From contig CAOJBY010000006.1 in NCBI GenBank assembly GCA_948330435.1, forward strand, positions 62,001-126,000: a stretch of 64,000 bases of DNA. The letters are read 5' to 3'. This document shows, one piece after another, positions 50,854 to 58,838 of the stretch. Made by a program: the position numbers and the translations under genes. The DNA is from an uncultured Lachnoclostridium sp. Lineage in GTDB: Bacteria; Bacillota; Clostridia; Lachnospirales; Lachnospiraceae. Position 1 is the stretch's first letter, and each line of letters opens with the position of its first letter. Under the pieces are notes generated by a model, which was not told where the DNA came from, did no database searches, and saw nothing but the letters and a program-made list of their open reading frames with translations.

Positions 50854-53391
50854 TTATCTGCCAAACAGTTCCTTAAAGGAAGCTCTGCGTCCAACTGCGT
50901 CGGTCATCTCTCCCATTTTTGACACATCTCCAATGAGGATGACTCCGCAGAGACGATTGTTGCGGAAGTAGTATTTCTCATATTGCTTCCGGGACATATC
51001 CTTAAATTCCACGGTTCGGTAAACCAGATCCGGGTTTCCACCATTGTCTCCAATGGAAAACAGTGCCGTATTCATGCCATGGAACGTAAGTGCTGCCGGA
51101 ACAGTGGTGTATGTGAGACTTTCTCCTGCCGCATTTGCTCCTGCCACCTTGCCCTGCTCTACCGCCTGGGGCCAGATAGCGTAGTTAACGCCCTCATACT
51201 GTGCACAGTCGCCGCAGGCATAGATATCTTCCTTGCTGGTAAGCATATGACTGTCCACAACCACGGCCCGATCCGTGTCAAGACCCGCTTCTTTGGCGAT
51301 CCCAATATTGGCACGCACACCACAGGACAGAATCACAAGCTGGGCCGGAAGCAATGTCCCGTCTCCTAAACGGACACCCGTTACATGGCCCTCGCCCTCG
51401 ATAGCAGAAATCTGCACGCCTGTATGAATTGCAATTCCCTGAGCCTCAATAATACTTTTCAGCATCTCTCCGGCTCCCTCATCAAGCTGCCGTCCCATAA
51501 GCCTGGGTGCAAGCTCCAGAACCGTTACTTTGCAATGAGCTTTTTTAAGCTCCCATGCGGCCTCCAGTCCCAGTACGCCACCGCCAATTACGACAGCTTC
51601 CTTTGTATCAGGCAGAAACTCTGTCACTTTGCGGGTATCGGAAAGACGTCGGATAGCAATAGCCTCCGGCTTATCCGCACCGGGAATGGGCGGAACAAAG
51701 CATTCGGATCCAAGGGCATAGATGAGCTTTGTATATTTGAACTTTGCTCCGTCCTCCGTGAGAATCTCGTGCTCCCTGGTATCCACGGTTTTCACCTGTT
51801 TTCCAAGAATCTGAACGATATTATTCTCCTCATACCAGGACGCATCCTGAATGGCTATCTGATCCCCGTCAAGACCGGAGACTAAGGCCTTGGTCAGCAT
51901 AGGACGGTTGTAAGCCGGATATTCTTCATTGGAAATAATAAATACACCTCCGGTCTTATCCCGTTCCCGAATCGCCTTGGCTGCATTCAGGCCTGCCGCT
52001 CCGTTGCCGATAATCGCATAGAGATTGTTGGTATCCTTGCGGTATTCCGTATCTTCACTCTCCACAGGAACAAAATTTTCCTTTCCTACGCCGCAGACCG
52101 GACAAATCTCCAGAGAGGAGTCAAAGATTTCTCCGCATACAAGGCATTTAACAAGGCTTGTTTTCCCCTTTGCTTTCTTTGGATTCTCTTTATCCAAAAG
52201 AGTGCAGCCGAAATTGTAGCCGTATTCATAAGCATTTAACAGATCTACCTCGCTGGGCTTAAACCGCACCCGGAAGCCCTCCACCACACGCATATTCAAC
52301 TGACGGAGCCGTTCAATAATATGGGGAACTCCCTCGCCGCTCCAGCCATAGCTTCCAAAAGCACTTGCAAGCTTGCCTCCATGGGTTCCGGCAAAGATGG
52401 AAGTTGTCAAATCCCAGATAGGTTTTAAGGCTTCTCCTACAATAGTGGGAGTTCCGAACAAAATGCCGTCCGCAAACCCGAGTTCACCCAGCACTTCCCC
52501 CTGATCTGCCGTCACCAGATCGTAGCTTCGCACATCAATGTCTCCACTGTCTTTGATTCCCTTACTGATCTGCTCTGCTAATTCTCCCGTGTAACCATAG
52601 GCACTCACATAGGGGATCACCACTGTTTTTTTCGGATTGGGGTTGACTACGGTACACCACTCCCGGTAGGTGTTCAGCATCCTGTCAATGCCGGAATCAA
52701 GAACAGGGCCGTGTCCCGTACAGATCATGGAAATGTCCAGATCACGGATCCTGTCTAAAGCCTTCAACATAAAGGGCTTAAAAGGTCCGATAATGCAGTC
52801 AAAATAATAACGGGTTGCTTTCCAGTAGTCTTCCTGATTTGTCACCTTGCTGTACACGATCTCCGGAAACGCATAATGAGATCCAAAGGAATCACAGGTC
52901 ACCAGAACCTGCTCCTCCTCCAGATAAGTGTACATGGTATCCGGCCAGTGAAGATTCGGCACATGAAAGAATCGTAAGGTTAGGTTTCCTATCTTCATCT
53001 CCTGTTCGTCTTTCACAGGGATGCTGCAGAAATCCCGATTGACGATATTTTGCAAAAATGAAATAGCTGTAGGAGTTGCTATAATCTTCAACCCCGGATT
53101 CAGATCCAAAAGCCGTTCCACGCTTCCTGCGTGATCCGGCTCTGTGTGGTTCACCACCAGATAGTCAATTGCCTTTACATCAACAACCTCTTCCAGTTCC
53201 TTTAAGTAAGCGTCAAAGTATTTGGCCTTTGCCGTCTCAAAAAGAATGGTTTTGTCCCCTGCCTGATATACATAGGAATTATAGGTGGTTCCAAATTCCG
53301 TATACATGATAATATCAAACACCCGGAGAGTATCGTCCAAAATTCCTGCCCAATAAAAATTTTCTCTAAGTTTATACGCTTTTGTCTCCAT
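50854..53391 (-). CDS. Fused flavodiiron protein - rubredoxin - NAD(P)H:rubredoxin oxidoreductase
   Basis: 845 residues, a self-contained NADH-driven O2 (or NO) reductase. Residues about 1-250: metallo-beta-lactamase fold with di-iron ligands in NHTEPDHAGS (His82, Glu84, Asp86, His87), HVPNLHWPDTMYT, CDSFGSH and CTGHGPVLD. About 255-400: flavodoxin with SAYGYTGELAEQI. About 410-435: rubredoxin-like iron site CLVCGEIF / CPVCGVG. About 455-845: FAD/NAD(P) oxidoreductase (IIGNGAAGLNAAKAIRE, VVIGGGVLGLEAAWEL, IYACGDCAQ). Such fusions protect clostridia from oxygen. It begins three bases after the copper chaperone gene, an unusual link to the copper operon. Confidence 0.95.
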   Translation of the reverse strand: METKAYKLRENFYWAGILDDTLRVFDIIMYTEFGTTYNSYVYQAGDKTILFETAKAKYFDAYLKELEEVVDVKAIDYLVVNHTEPDHAGSVERLLDLNPGLKIIATPTAISFLQNIVNRDFCSIPVKDEQEMKIGNLTLRFFHVPNLHWPDTMYTYLEEEQVLVTCDSFGSHYAFPEIVYSKVTNQEDYWKATRYYFDCIIGPFKPFMLKALDRIRDLDISMICTGHGPVLDSGIDRMLNTYREWCTVVNPNPKKTVVIPYVSAYGYTGELAEQISKGIKDSGDIDVRSYDLVTADQGEVLGELGFADGILFGTPTIVGEALKPIWDLTTSIFAGTHGGKLASAFGSYGWSGEGVPHIIERLRQLNMRVVEGFRVRFKPSEVDLLNAYEYGYNFGCTLLDKENPKKAKGKTSLVKCLVCGEIFDSSLEICPVCGVGKENFVPVESEDTEYRKDTNNLYAIIGNGAAGLNAAKAIRERDKTGGVFIISNEEYPAYNRPMLTKALVSGLDGDQIAIQDASWYEENNIVQILGKQVKTVDTREHEILTEDGAKFKYTKLIYALGSECFVPPIPGADKPEAIAIRRLSDTRKVTEFLPDTKEAVVIGGGVLGLEAAWELKKAHCKVTVLELAPRLMGRQLDEGAGEMLKSIIEAQGIAIHTGVQISAIEGEGHVTGVRLGDGTLLPAQLVILSCGVRANIGIAKEAGLDTDRAVVVDSHMLTSKEDIYACGDCAQYEGVNYAIWPQAVEQGKVAGANAAGESLTYTTVPAALTFHGMNTALFSIGDNGGNPDLVYRTVEFKDMSRKQYEKYYFRNNRLCGVILIGDVSKMGEMTDAVGRRASFKELFGR

Positions 53392-53394
53392 ATA

Positions 53395-53589
53395 TTATAC
53401 CTCTACTGTGTCAAATCCCAGATCGTCCATCAGTTCCTTTGCCGTTGCCACACATTTCTCACAGCCGTCAATGGTTACGGTCTTATCCTCCAAGCTTACC
53501 TTAAAGTCCAGACCTGCCCCGGTAAGAGCCTTTGTGATACGCTCCACACATTTCTCGCAATGCATGTCTTCTGCTTTTAATACTGTCAT
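53395..53589 (-). CDS. copZ: Heavy-metal-associated domain protein (CopZ-like)
   Basis: 64 residues. HMA fold with the metal site MHCEKC (Cys11, Cys14). A second CEKC appears at residues 43-46 (DGCEKCVATAKE), where standard copper chaperones have none. AAAGGAGGAACA lies before the ATG. The gene is 90 bases downstream of csoR and three bases before the flavodiiron gene. Role: carry Cu(I) to CopA, or donate metal elsewhere if the second pair binds too. Confidence 0.88.
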   Translation of the reverse strand: MTVLKAEDMHCEKCVERITKALTGAGLDFKVSLEDKTVTIDGCEKCVATAKELMDDLGFDTVEV

Positions 53590-53679
53590 TTTTTTGTTCC
53601 TCCTTTATTTTTGAGTTACTTCTATACTATACACCTTGTCTTCTAATGTCCAGGGACAATGTGCATTTAGCATTATTTA

Positions 53680-54009
53680 TTACTTCATCAACTTTCGGAT
53701 GGTGTCGCACAGTTCATCTACCACTGTCTCATCCCCGCTTTTGATGTCCTCCACCACGCAGGTTTTGATGTGGTTGGACAAAAGTTCCTTGTTAAAGGCA
53801 TTGAGAGCTGACTGGATGGCAGACACCTGGGTAAGAATGTCCACGCAGTAACGCTCCTCCTCCAGCATGGTACGAATCCCCCGCACCTGTCCCTCAATAC
53901 GGTTCAGGCGGTGAATCAGACTCTTATACTCCTCACCGTCCCGGTGCTTGGTCTTCATGCAGCAGCCCTCCTGGCAGCTGCAGTTTTCTTTTCGCTTTTC
54001 ATTTTCCAT
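53680..54009 (-). CDS. csoR: CsoR-family copper-sensing repressor
   Basis: 109 residues, all-helical DUF156/CsoR fold. The Cu(I) ligands Cys55, His80 and Cys84 (RYCVDIL, SNHIKTC) show the exact 25/4 spacing of CsoR rather than the FrmR or RcnR sets. The N-terminus has an extra Cys-rich tail (NCSCQEGCCMK) that could bind metal. Apo-CsoR represses the operon; two matching boxes lie at the copA promoter. 27 bases after copA. Confidence 0.93.
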   Translation of the reverse strand: MENEKRKENCSCQEGCCMKTKHRDGEEYKSLIHRLNRIEGQVRGIRTMLEEERYCVDILTQVSAIQSALNAFNKELLSNHIKTCVVEDIKSGDETVVDELCDTIRKLMK

Positions 54010-54036
54010 TTGCTTTTACAAACCTCATTGATTATA

Positions 54037-56499
54037 TTACAGCTTCAGACTCTTTAGTCTCAGTGCATTGCTGACTACGGACACAGAACTAAAGGACATG
54101 GCCAGTCCTCCAAAAATAGGATTCAGCAAGGGCCCACCTAAAGCATACAACAATCCCGCCGCAATGGGAAGCCCCAAACTGTTATAAAAGAATGCCCAGA
54201 AAAGATTCTGCTTGATATTCCGTATGGTAGCCCGGCTTAAGCGAACGGCTTTATAGACATCTTTCAGGTCTGACTTCATCAGTACAATATCGCTGGATTC
54301 CAAAGCTATGTCACTTCCGCTTCCGATGGCCACGCCCACATCCGCCTGTACAAGTGCCGGAGCGTCGTTGATGCCGTCTCCCACCATCATCACGCAAAAG
54401 CCCTCTTTCTGGTAACGGGACACGACCTGAGACTTATCCCCGGGAAGCACTTCGGCGATGACCTCGTCTACCTCCACCTGGCTTCCAATGTAATCCGCCG
54501 TCAATTGATTGTCTCCTGTGAGCATCACTACCCGGATTCCAAGGCTACGCATCTGGGCAATGGCCTCCCTGCTGGTTTCTTTGATGGTATCCGCCACGCA
54601 GATCATGCCGGACAGCCTGCCGTCCATTACCACAAACATAGGAGTCTGCCCTTTGCCTGCCGCCGCCTTTGCCGCTTCCTCATACTCTCCCAGTTCCACA
54701 CGGTTGCCCTCCAGCATCCGGCGGTTTCCGATATGGAAATAATGTCCGTCAAGAACTGCCTCGATTCCTTTTCCGGTCACGCTCTGAAAGCCTTTTGTCT
54801 GCTCCAGCTTAAGACCCTTGTCTAAAGCTCCCTCCACAATAGCTGCTCCAAGGGGATGCTCAGAGGAACGCTCGCAGCTTGCCGCCAGCCGCAGAAGTTC
54901 ATCCGTCTCCATCTCATGGGAAACCACATCTACCACCTTAGGTTTTCCCTCAGTGATGGTTCCTGTCTTATCCAGTACCACTACCTGAACCTTGTGGGTG
55001 GTCTCCAATGCCTCACCACTCTTAATCAGGATTCCATGGCTGGCACCCAGTCCTGTTCCCACCATAATAGCCGTAGGTGTCGCCAGACCCAGAGCACAGG
55101 GGCAGGCTATTACAAGAACAGATACGAAAATAGTCAATACAAAGGCCGCATCATGACCCAGTAAAGCCCAGATAATCGCTGACACAATAGCAATTCCCAT
55201 AACCGTGGGAACAAAATACCCGGCCACCGTATCAGCCAGCTTGGAAATAGGGGCTTTCTTCCCCTGGGCATCCTCCATCATCTGAATGATTCTGGAAAGG
55301 GTAGTATCCGCACCCACATGGGTCACCTCTACCTCCATAGCTCCGTTAAAGTTCATACTGCCGCCAATAACCGTATCTCCGGCTTCCTTTTCCACCGGAA
55401 TACTCTCTCCTGTGAGCATGGACTCATCTACACTGCTGGAACCCCCGATAACGGTTCCGTCCAGCGGAACCTTGCTTCCCGGCTTTACCAGCAGAATATC
55501 CCCCGGAACCACTTCTTCTACCCGAACCTCGACTTCCTGACCGTCACGCATAAGCACTGCCGTATCCGGTGCCAGTTCCATCAGCTTCCGGATGGCTTCG
55601 GAGGTTTTTCCCTTGCTTCTTGCTTCCAGATATTTGCCCAGCATAACCAGTGTTACGACAACAGCCGCCGACTCATAATACAGATTCTCCACACTGGCCG
55701 GATTCCCAGGAATCTGAATGGTCATCACAAGACTGTAGAAAAAAGCACTTCCCGTTCCGATTGCCACAAGAGAATCCATGTTGGGATGGCCCCGGAATAA
55801 GGTCTTAAAGCCCACAATATAGAACTTTCGTCCATGCCAAAGGATGAACACGGTCAAAATAAGCTGTGCCAGAGCAAAGTTCAGCGGATGGCTGTGCATA
55901 TGCAGAAAATCCGGCAGGGGCAGTGTAATGGGAATCATATGCCCCATGGAAACATATAACAGGGGAATGGCAAGGCAGATGGTTACAATCAGGTTCTGCT
56001 TCTGCCTGCGAAGTTTTTCCATCTGCTCATCCAGTTCTGCGTTCCGGTCTTCTTTCTCTACGTCCTTCGGTACAAAGCCTGCCTTTTCGATCTTAAGCTT
56101 AATATCCGCAAGCTTCACCTGAGAGGGATCGTAGACAATGTGGGCTTTGTTGGTGGTCAGATTAACTTCACTGCTGATTACTCCGGGAAGCTTTCTTGTC
56201 ACACGCTCCACTGCCGCACTGCAGGACGCACAGGTCATTCCCTCTATATTCAGGGTGATTTCCTGGTTTTTTGCAGAAGACTTTTGTTCCTCCCTGGCTC
56301 CGAAACCTGCTTTCTCGATCTTCTCGCACAGCATCTTTACATCCACCTGCTCCGGATCGTAGACAATCCTGGCACGGTTGGTGGCGAGGTTTACCTGACT
56401 GCTCTCAACGCCGGGCAGCTTTTTCGTTACACGCTCTACCGCCGCACTGCAGGATGCACAAGTCATTCCCTCTATAATCAATGTAATTTCCCGGTTCAT
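54037..56499 (-). CDS. copA: Copper-exporting P1B-type ATPase
   Basis: 820 residues. Two N-terminal HMA domains (each with EGMTCASCSAAVERVT), eight membrane helices, actuator TGES, the metal-transport CPC in VIACPCALGLATPT, phosphorylation site DKTGT, HP motif SSEHPLG, and hinge MVGDGINDAPAL. The first 30 bases of each HMA repeat are near copies. GTG at 56508 is in frame, but AAGGAG is placed for the ATG at 56499. Opens copA-csoR-copZ-flavodiiron; induced by Cu(I) via CsoR. Confidence 0.97.
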   Translation of the reverse strand: MNREITLIIEGMTCASCSAAVERVTKKLPGVESSQVNLATNRARIVYDPEQVDVKMLCEKIEKAGFGAREEQKSSAKNQEITLNIEGMTCASCSAAVERVTRKLPGVISSEVNLTTNKAHIVYDPSQVKLADIKLKIEKAGFVPKDVEKEDRNAELDEQMEKLRRQKQNLIVTICLAIPLLYVSMGHMIPITLPLPDFLHMHSHPLNFALAQLILTVFILWHGRKFYIVGFKTLFRGHPNMDSLVAIGTGSAFFYSLVMTIQIPGNPASVENLYYESAAVVVTLVMLGKYLEARSKGKTSEAIRKLMELAPDTAVLMRDGQEVEVRVEEVVPGDILLVKPGSKVPLDGTVIGGSSSVDESMLTGESIPVEKEAGDTVIGGSMNFNGAMEVEVTHVGADTTLSRIIQMMEDAQGKKAPISKLADTVAGYFVPTVMGIAIVSAIIWALLGHDAAFVLTIFVSVLVIACPCALGLATPTAIMVGTGLGASHGILIKSGEALETTHKVQVVVLDKTGTITEGKPKVVDVVSHEMETDELLRLAASCERSSEHPLGAAIVEGALDKGLKLEQTKGFQSVTGKGIEAVLDGHYFHIGNRRMLEGNRVELGEYEEAAKAAAGKGQTPMFVVMDGRLSGMICVADTIKETSREAIAQMRSLGIRVVMLTGDNQLTADYIGSQVEVDEVIAEVLPGDKSQVVSRYQKEGFCVMMVGDGINDAPALVQADVGVAIGSGSDIALESSDIVLMKSDLKDVYKAVRLSRATIRNIKQNLFWAFFYNSLGLPIAAGLLYALGGPLLNPIFGGLAMSFSSVSVVSNALRLKSLKL

Positions 56500-56527
56500 A
56501 TGTCTCACTCCTTATTCTCGTAATTAT

Positions 56528-56583
56528 ATACCCCCTGCGGGTATTGTTACTTATAATATACCTATCAGGGGTATATTTGTCAA
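56528..56583 (-). promoter_or_regulatory. copA promoter with two CsoR boxes
   Basis: Minus strand: TTGACA (56583-56578), 17-base spacer, TATATT (56560-56555). One 17-bp operator, ATACCTATCAGGGGTAT (56558-56574), covers the spacer; a second, ATACCCCCTGCGGGTAT (56528-56544), lies over the early transcribed region. Both are the GC-centred palindromes that CsoR binds. Confidence 0.85.
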
Positions 56584-56613
56584 GTCTTTTTATTCTGCCA
56601 CATTTTATCTTAA

Positions 56614-56680
56614 AACATACCGCAGATAAAAAGCGTCCATGTGAAATAATCTCACATGGACGCATAAACTACGGTATGTT
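56614..56680 (-). terminator. Two-tier hairpin terminator of the FIST-chemoreceptor unit
   Basis: Outer arms AACATACCG / CGGTATGTT (56614-56622 with 56672-56680) enclose inner arms GCGTCCATGTG / CACATGGACGC (56633-56643 with 56653-56663). It includes the last bases of the chemoreceptor gene. Confidence 0.6.
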
Positions 56681-57626
56681 ATTTCTCATTCGAAGTATAT
56701 TCCTTTATAATCGGTGGAATCTGAGCCATCATATTATCAATATCTTCGAACATGGTACTCTTAGTTGTTCCCAGTTTGCTTGCCTGATTGATATGCTTTA
56801 TTACCACCTGATATTGCCCTTTCACCTGCACGAAAAAGTCGCATAGACGCTGAAGTGCCATTTTTGAACTGTCTATCACGCCAGAAATCTCTGTATGTAC
56901 GGTTGTAGCACTATCGGCAGAACGCGTAATATCATCAAACATCTCATAGGTCTCATTTACCTTTTCAAGACTCGCATCCAAAGCCTGCCTGGAAGTGGCA
57001 ATGCTGCTGCTAAGCTTCTCCGTTCCTCTCTCCACCTCATGGATACCTGTATCCACCTCGCCAGTCAAATCCTTGATTTCATCGGCAAGCTTCTTTACCT
57101 CCACAGCCACCACCGCAAAACCTTTTCCCTGCTGACCAGCCCTGGCCGCCTCAATAGAGGCATTAATTGCCAGAAGGTTGGTTTGCTCCGCAATAGAAAC
57201 AATTTTACTGGTACACTGCTTAATCCGTACCACAGCCTCCTGCAAATCCGCAAAAGTACTTCCCATTTCACCAAAATAGGTTTCTACCTGCCTGGAACTG
57301 GTCTTCAATTCCTCCACCTCATTTTGTGCCTGGGCCACGGACCTGGCTATTGTCTCCCGAACTGTTACAAACTCACCAGACACCTGTTCGATACTTGTAA
57401 AATTCTGTCCGAAATCCTGAAGCTTTTCCTCAAAGCTTTCTGCCTCTCTCAATACACCACCAAAAGAATTACCGATTTTGTCCAATTCCTCTAGAGAACT
57501 TACTTCTTTCTGCACTAGTTCTGTACGATAATCCTTTAAAGTCTCTATTACATGCAATACCGGATCTAATGTGCACTCCCTTGCCGGCATTCTTTTTGCT
57601 TTTGTTCTATTCTTCCCAAACAGCAT
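56679..57626 (-). CDS. Soluble methyl-accepting chemotaxis protein
   Basis: 315 residues with no membrane helix. The central signalling hairpin is intact: IVSIAEQTNLLAINASIEAA and AGQQGKGFAVVAVEVKKLAD are the hallmark tip. N- and C-terminal arms are coiled coil. Thus a cytoplasmic receptor that would dock on CheW/CheA, neither of which is in the window. It starts 12 bases after the FIST gene; together they look like a sensor-signaller pair. AAAGGGGGAG precedes the ATG. Confidence 0.9.
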   Translation of the reverse strand: MLFGKNRTKAKRMPARECTLDPVLHVIETLKDYRTELVQKEVSSLEELDKIGNSFGGVLREAESFEEKLQDFGQNFTSIEQVSGEFVTVRETIARSVAQAQNEVEELKTSSRQVETYFGEMGSTFADLQEAVVRIKQCTSKIVSIAEQTNLLAINASIEAARAGQQGKGFAVVAVEVKKLADEIKDLTGEVDTGIHEVERGTEKLSSSIATSRQALDASLEKVNETYEMFDDITRSADSATTVHTEISGVIDSSKMALQRLCDFFVQVKGQYQVVIKHINQASKLGTTKSTMFEDIDNMMAQIPPIIKEYTSNEK

Positions 57627-57638
57627 ACTTCTCCCCCT

Positions 57639-58694
57639 TTACTCAAATGCAACGCAGGACATAGACTGGTTGATAAATCGATTGTTGTAATGCTCCCCCA
57701 GCCCAACCAGACCTGCGTGACAACCTAATGTGCCCATTTCCCCCAGATATTCCTCCATATAATGATTTTGGCTGAACAGCAAATAGCGAAACAGGCAATT
57801 TACAGAGAACACACCTGAAATCCGGGGAAAATCCTGCTGAATCATACGGACCGTATTCTTCACAACAGCCTTATAATCTCCCAACTCAAGCAAGACCAGT
57901 ACATCTGAGTCGTTTACCTGCCGGTAACAAGTCAGGGCATCACCTACTACTTCTTTGATCGATACGATACAGATATCATTTCCACTCAACTTACCAAAAG
58001 GATTCTTGAACGTCTGACTCTGAACTTCCTCGTCTGTAATATGTAAAATATCCCGATAAACCCGTCTGGCTGGCTGTCCGTTCAGTGCACCAATGAGATA
58101 TTTGGATTTATCTGTCTGGGACGCAATAAACCGATAATTCCTCATCTGATGGTAAATGTTTTCCTTATATGCCTTTACCCGTCCATTCTGATTCTTTACC
58201 AGACCATAGGCAACGGCATCCTCATAAATCCTCCCGTTCGCAGACACCTTATTTGCATCGCCGGTTCCGCCAACCAGGGAAATTCCTCTATCCTTTAACA
58301 CAGAATAGATGGTAGTCAGTGCACAGGCATCATTTCCCGCACACAGATCGATACAGATCGTATCTTCACTGGAACCATTTACCTTTCTTACATCCTGTAT
58401 CAGACGATCAATGTATTTTACCGGCATCACGGATACCTCCTCCAACACATTGACCGCCGCCCGGACTCCGTCCGAAAACGCAATAACACCCACTCCATTT
58501 TCCACCACTCGGGTGTCATAGAACATACCTATACAACCTATACTCGGAACACCGGGATAAAGCTTCTCAAGTTCCTGCACATGAGCTTCGAACAACTCTT
58601 TAGTAGAAAACAACATAATAAATTGCGGATTGCTCAACCCACGGACCGCCTCTTTCAAATCTCCATACTGGCTTTTTCCGTAAAACTGTCTCAT
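57639..58694 (-). CDS. FIST N+C domain sensory protein
   Basis: 351 residues, cytoplasmic. FIST_N (about 15-205; GVPSIGCIGMFYDTRVVENG, LVGGTGDANKV, EDAVAYGLV) and FIST_C (about 215-340; YRDILHITDEEVQ, PFGKLSGNDICIVS, GEMGTLGCHAGLVGLGEH, ending MSCVAFE). FIST domains bind small ligands, perhaps amino acids, and are found with chemotaxis and two-component outputs. AGAGAGGTG before the ATG at 58694; the frame runs to 58781 without a better start. Followed within 12 bases by the soluble chemoreceptor, its likely output. Confidence 0.88.
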   Translation of the reverse strand: MRQFYGKSQYGDLKEAVRGLSNPQFIMLFSTKELFEAHVQELEKLYPGVPSIGCIGMFYDTRVVENGVGVIAFSDGVRAAVNVLEEVSVMPVKYIDRLIQDVRKVNGSSEDTICIDLCAGNDACALTTIYSVLKDRGISLVGGTGDANKVSANGRIYEDAVAYGLVKNQNGRVKAYKENIYHQMRNYRFIASQTDKSKYLIGALNGQPARRVYRDILHITDEEVQSQTFKNPFGKLSGNDICIVSIKEVVGDALTCYRQVNDSDVLVLLELGDYKAVVKNTVRMIQQDFPRISGVFSVNCLFRYLLFSQNHYMEEYLGEMGTLGCHAGLVGLGEHYNNRFINQSMSCVAFE

Positions 58695-58838
58695 TTTATT
58701 GCACCTCTCTTTATTTGAGTAATTTTCGTAATTTCTTACTTTCTTCTTAGAGACATTGCCCACTGGATAAAAATGGGACAATAAATTAATTATATAATAT
58801 TCCAGTCTGGAGCGTCAACCATAATTTGTATGTTCTGA

